From: Geobacillus thermodenitrificans subsp. thermodenitrificans DSM 465
Lineage (GTDB): Bacteria; Bacillota; Bacilli; Bacillales; Anoxybacillaceae
Length of the DNA stretch: 64,000 bases
Direction: 5' to 3'
Assembly (NCBI RefSeq): GCF_000496575.1
Contig: NZ_AYKT01000005.1
Location: forward strand, 1-64,000
Position numbers and translations under genes: made by a program
The notes under the pieces: model-generated
Seen by the model: only the letters and a program-made list of their open reading frames with translations
Databases searched by the model: none
What the model was told of the DNA's origin: nothing
Shown here: positions 62,085 to 64,000 of the stretch, piece by piece
How positions within the stretch are numbered: the first letter of the stretch is position 1
Layout of the letters: each line of letters opens with the position of its first letter

Positions 62085-62174
62085 TTACCAACCGACACAA
62101 ACACAACCGACAATAATTAATAAAATGAATAAGACGATAACAAGTGTATAACCGTTGCTGACGAAACCGCTCAT
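62085..62174 (-). CDS. YjcZ-family spore peptide, third copy
   Basis: 29 residues, MSGFVSNGYTLVIVLFILLI then IVGCVCVGW. Ribosome site GGGGAGGTG. Its stop is 75 bases from the terminator. Confidence 0.85.
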   Translation of the reverse strand: MSGFVSNGYTLVIVLFILLIIVGCVCVGW

Positions 62175-62189
62175 GGCGGGCACCTCCCC

Positions 62190-63209
62190 TTATGGATTCA
62201 CGGAGCCATCATATGCGCCCACCTGCCCAAACGGCCGGGCAAATGCCCATATTTGTGGAAAAACGCCTATTTTTCTTTCTATCTCCCCCCACCAGCCGTT
62301 TCGTTTGAAATAGAGGACGATGAGTGCGGCGACAGCAGCCATAAGCAACAGAGCGAACGGATAACCGTATCGCCATTTCAACTCCGGCATGAATGTAAAA
62401 TTCATGCCATAGACATCGGCAATAAACGTCATCGGTAAAAACATGACGCTCACTAATGTTACCGTCTTCATAATGACGTTCATATGGTCGAATTTAAGCG
62501 ACAGCTGCAAATCGAAGATGGCGGACAACGATTCCTTAAATGCATCAAGCGCCGCCGGAACGCAGGCAAACCGGGACGCCACCTCGTCGATATACGGATT
62601 CGTTTCTGCGTTCATATACGGAAGCTCAACATGGCGAATCGTTTTTCCTGTGCTTCGGCGACTTGCCGCAGCTCATGAAGATACGTTTTCATCCGATAAA
62701 TATCGCGCCTGATTTCATTCGCTAACAGAGTCTCGAATACTTGCCGTTCGAGCCCTTGGATGCGGTCAGCCATTTGGTCAATCACCTGCAAAAAAGCAGG
62801 CAGCAGCCAAGTTTAAAAAGTGGTAATAACACATAACCAGGGTAAAGCACCTGATCGCAATGGTCCAACAGCCGTTCTTTCACAGGGCCGATGAACGAGT
62901 GAGACTCATCCATGTAGCGATGATATGCCGCTCCGCGGCGAGCAGGCGGACGTTTGCCATCCGACCGGACGGGTCGATGATAAACAACGAAAGAAAGATG
63001 TATCCTTCATACTCATCGACGGTTGGAATGCCTGTTCCATCGATCAGCCGTTTTTCGGCGAGCGGGTGGATCGACAATGACGAGAGAAGTCGCTCCAAAT
63101 CGGACTTGACAGCAGCGATAAAATGAAACCAACACGATTGGCCGCCCGTCGGCGCATGGCGTTTGAACGTTCCTTCCGGCAACGGACGAGGGGAATGGTT
63201 AATCGCCAT
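62190..63209 (-). pseudogene. corA: Frameshifted corA magnesium/cobalt transporter
   Basis: The N-terminal domain starts at 63209 (MAINHSPRPL, AAAGGG before it) and runs to about residue 100 (RLLAAERHIIATWMSL). There the frame changes. The next part (SHSFIGPVKERLLDHCDQVL) is in another frame, then again changed at a run of six T (about 62800) into VIDQMADRIQGLERQVFETL. A last change near 62615 leads into NPYIDEVASRFACVPAALDA and the membrane end FIADVYGMNFTFMPELKWRYGYP with the GMN filter motif. At least three frame changes, so the gene is dead unless sequencing errors explain them. Confidence 0.8.
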
Positions 63210-63404
63210 AGGCTGACGCCCTTTCTGTACAGTGTTCGTTCTATTGCTTGCCAAAAACGACTCCCCGCCCGCCGTTAAAAACAAACCTTGTCTTGAGCAC
63301 GACAGCATTCGACCGATATGGTGCAAACAACGACTTTCCCCCCTAGCAGGAGCCGTTGACTATGTCGAAAACGTCCGCCGTAAAACACGAACAAGCGAGC
63401 CGCC
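63210..63404. other. Spacer upstream of corA remains
   Basis: About 195 bases. I looked for a magnesium riboswitch (M-box) on the minus strand and saw none. Confidence 0.4.
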
Positions 63405-64000
63405 TTAACCTTGCCGATCCACACGCGCTTCTGGTTCGACATGGACATGCGTTGAACGAATGTTATGCCGTTTTTTCATCAGACGTTCGACTTCGTCAGC
63501 GATTTCGTGACCTTTCGCCACTGTTAAACGCGAATCAACGCGGATCGTCACTTCAAGCACAATATCATTACCTAATGTGCGCGCCTTAATGTCAGCGACA
63601 TCACGCACACCCTCCACCGCAGCAATTTCTTCCCGGTAAACGGCAAGCCGCTTTTCATCAAAACCGTCGGTCAACGTGTGCGCTGTTTCCATAAAAACTT
63701 CCCATGCTGTTTTACAAATGATCGCGCCGATGATGAGAGCCGCCAGCGGATCAAGCCAGAGCCACTCAAGCTGCGCACCGATGATGCCGATTGCCGCTCC
63801 AACGCTGACAAGGGCATCCGATAAATTGTCTTTCGCCACAGCGGCGAGCGCTGTACTATTCGTCCGCCGCGCCAACCGAGTATTGACCGTGTAAATAAGG
63901 AACATGACCGCTGCCGAAACAAGGGCAACCGCCGCTGCCGGCCAATCAGGGGCGTCCGCCTTTCCGCCATGAAGCAGCGCACCAGCTCCGCTGATGACAA
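63405..64000 (-). CDS. Cation diffusion facilitator (CDF) exporter, N-terminus cut by the window edge
   Basis: The visible 197 codons cover membrane segments 3-6 and the C-terminal metal-regulatory domain. ALAAVAKDNLSDALVSVGA carries the D-x-x-x-D metal site of segment 5, and IRSTHVHVEPEA is the cytoplasmic end. The frame is open to position 64000. Zn2+, Mn2+ or Fe2+ export; DNLSDA resembles the MneP/MneS manganese group. Confidence 0.85.
   Translation of the reverse strand, partial: VISGAGALLHGGKADAPDWPAAAVALVSAAVMFLIYTVNTRLARRTNSTALAAVAKDNLSDALVSVGAAIGIIGAQLEWLWLDPLAALIIGAIICKTAWEVFMETAHTLTDGFDEKRLAVYREEIAAVEGVRDVADIKARTLGNDIVLEVTIRVDSRLTVAKGHEIADEVERLMKKRHNIRSTHVHVEPEARVDRQG

Noticed and set aside
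63210-63404. Magnesium riboswitch before corA
   Set aside because: No conserved M-box core recognised and the downstream gene is broken.
1-64000. CRISPR arrays, tRNA, rRNA, prophage or intact insertion sequences
   Set aside because: No regularly spaced repeats, cloverleaf sequences, phage modules or transposase genes were found on reading both strands.

Overview
The window looks like chromosome of a thermophilic, spore-forming Bacillota, most likely Geobacillus or a close relative. The reasons are two complete GerA-type germinant receptor operons, three tiny YjcZ-type spore proteins, two sporulation-type sensor kinases, strong AGGAGG ribosome sites, and a gene set close to Bacillus subtilis with Arg/Ala/Glu-rich proteins and moderate-to-high GC. 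There is no rRNA, tRNA, CRISPR array, intact insertion sequence or prophage. The species call is inference.

Layout. 1-5 kb: ABC transporter, GDSL esterase and metallo-hydrolase. 5-11.3 kb: one leftward sugar-acid operon (TIM-barrel isomerase, KDG kinase, MFS transporter, KDPG aldolase, LacI regulator, HPS-like and PHI-like enzymes) behind a consensus promoter and two tandem LacI-type operators. 11.4-16.3 kb: TauE-type exporter, a stand-alone glutamine synthetase with a GlnR/TnrA-type box, a thioredoxin-like protein and a 25-residue-repeat coiled-coil protein. 16.4-24.4 kb: flavin monooxygenase, MOSC protein, a heterodimeric ABC exporter and a partner-switching trio (STAS protein, kinase, PAS-PP2C phosphatase). 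24.6-36.1 kb: germinant receptor operon 1 (leftward, A-C-B), a YtrA-type GntR/ABC operon, and germinant receptor operon 2 (rightward, B-A-C). 36-39.7 kb: a decayed Fsr-type transporter, a 5TM sensor kinase and a cluster of very small genes. 39.8-42.6 kb: MarR/HlyD/EmrB efflux operon.

42.7-43.0 kb holds a probable 6S RNA with its own promoter, a long closing stem and a terminator. 43.0-51.9 kb is a complete leucine/branched-chain acyl-CoA degradation operon equivalent to B. subtilis yngJ-I-HA-HB-G-F-E, with a TetR gene and two TetR-type palindromes at its head. 52-64 kb is a mosaic of single genes: GNAT, threonine dehydratase, DHA1 and MATE efflux, a PAS histidine kinase, RarD, YjcZ peptides and a truncated CDF exporter. 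This part also holds three decayed loci: a possible DMT transporter, a gene with one in-frame TAG, and a frameshifted corA.

Most genes point left and sit in tight operons with 4-base or longer overlaps. Start sites were moved from the longest reading frame to a ribosome-site-supported start where the two differ. Single-base uncertainty is possible in positions counted by hand.
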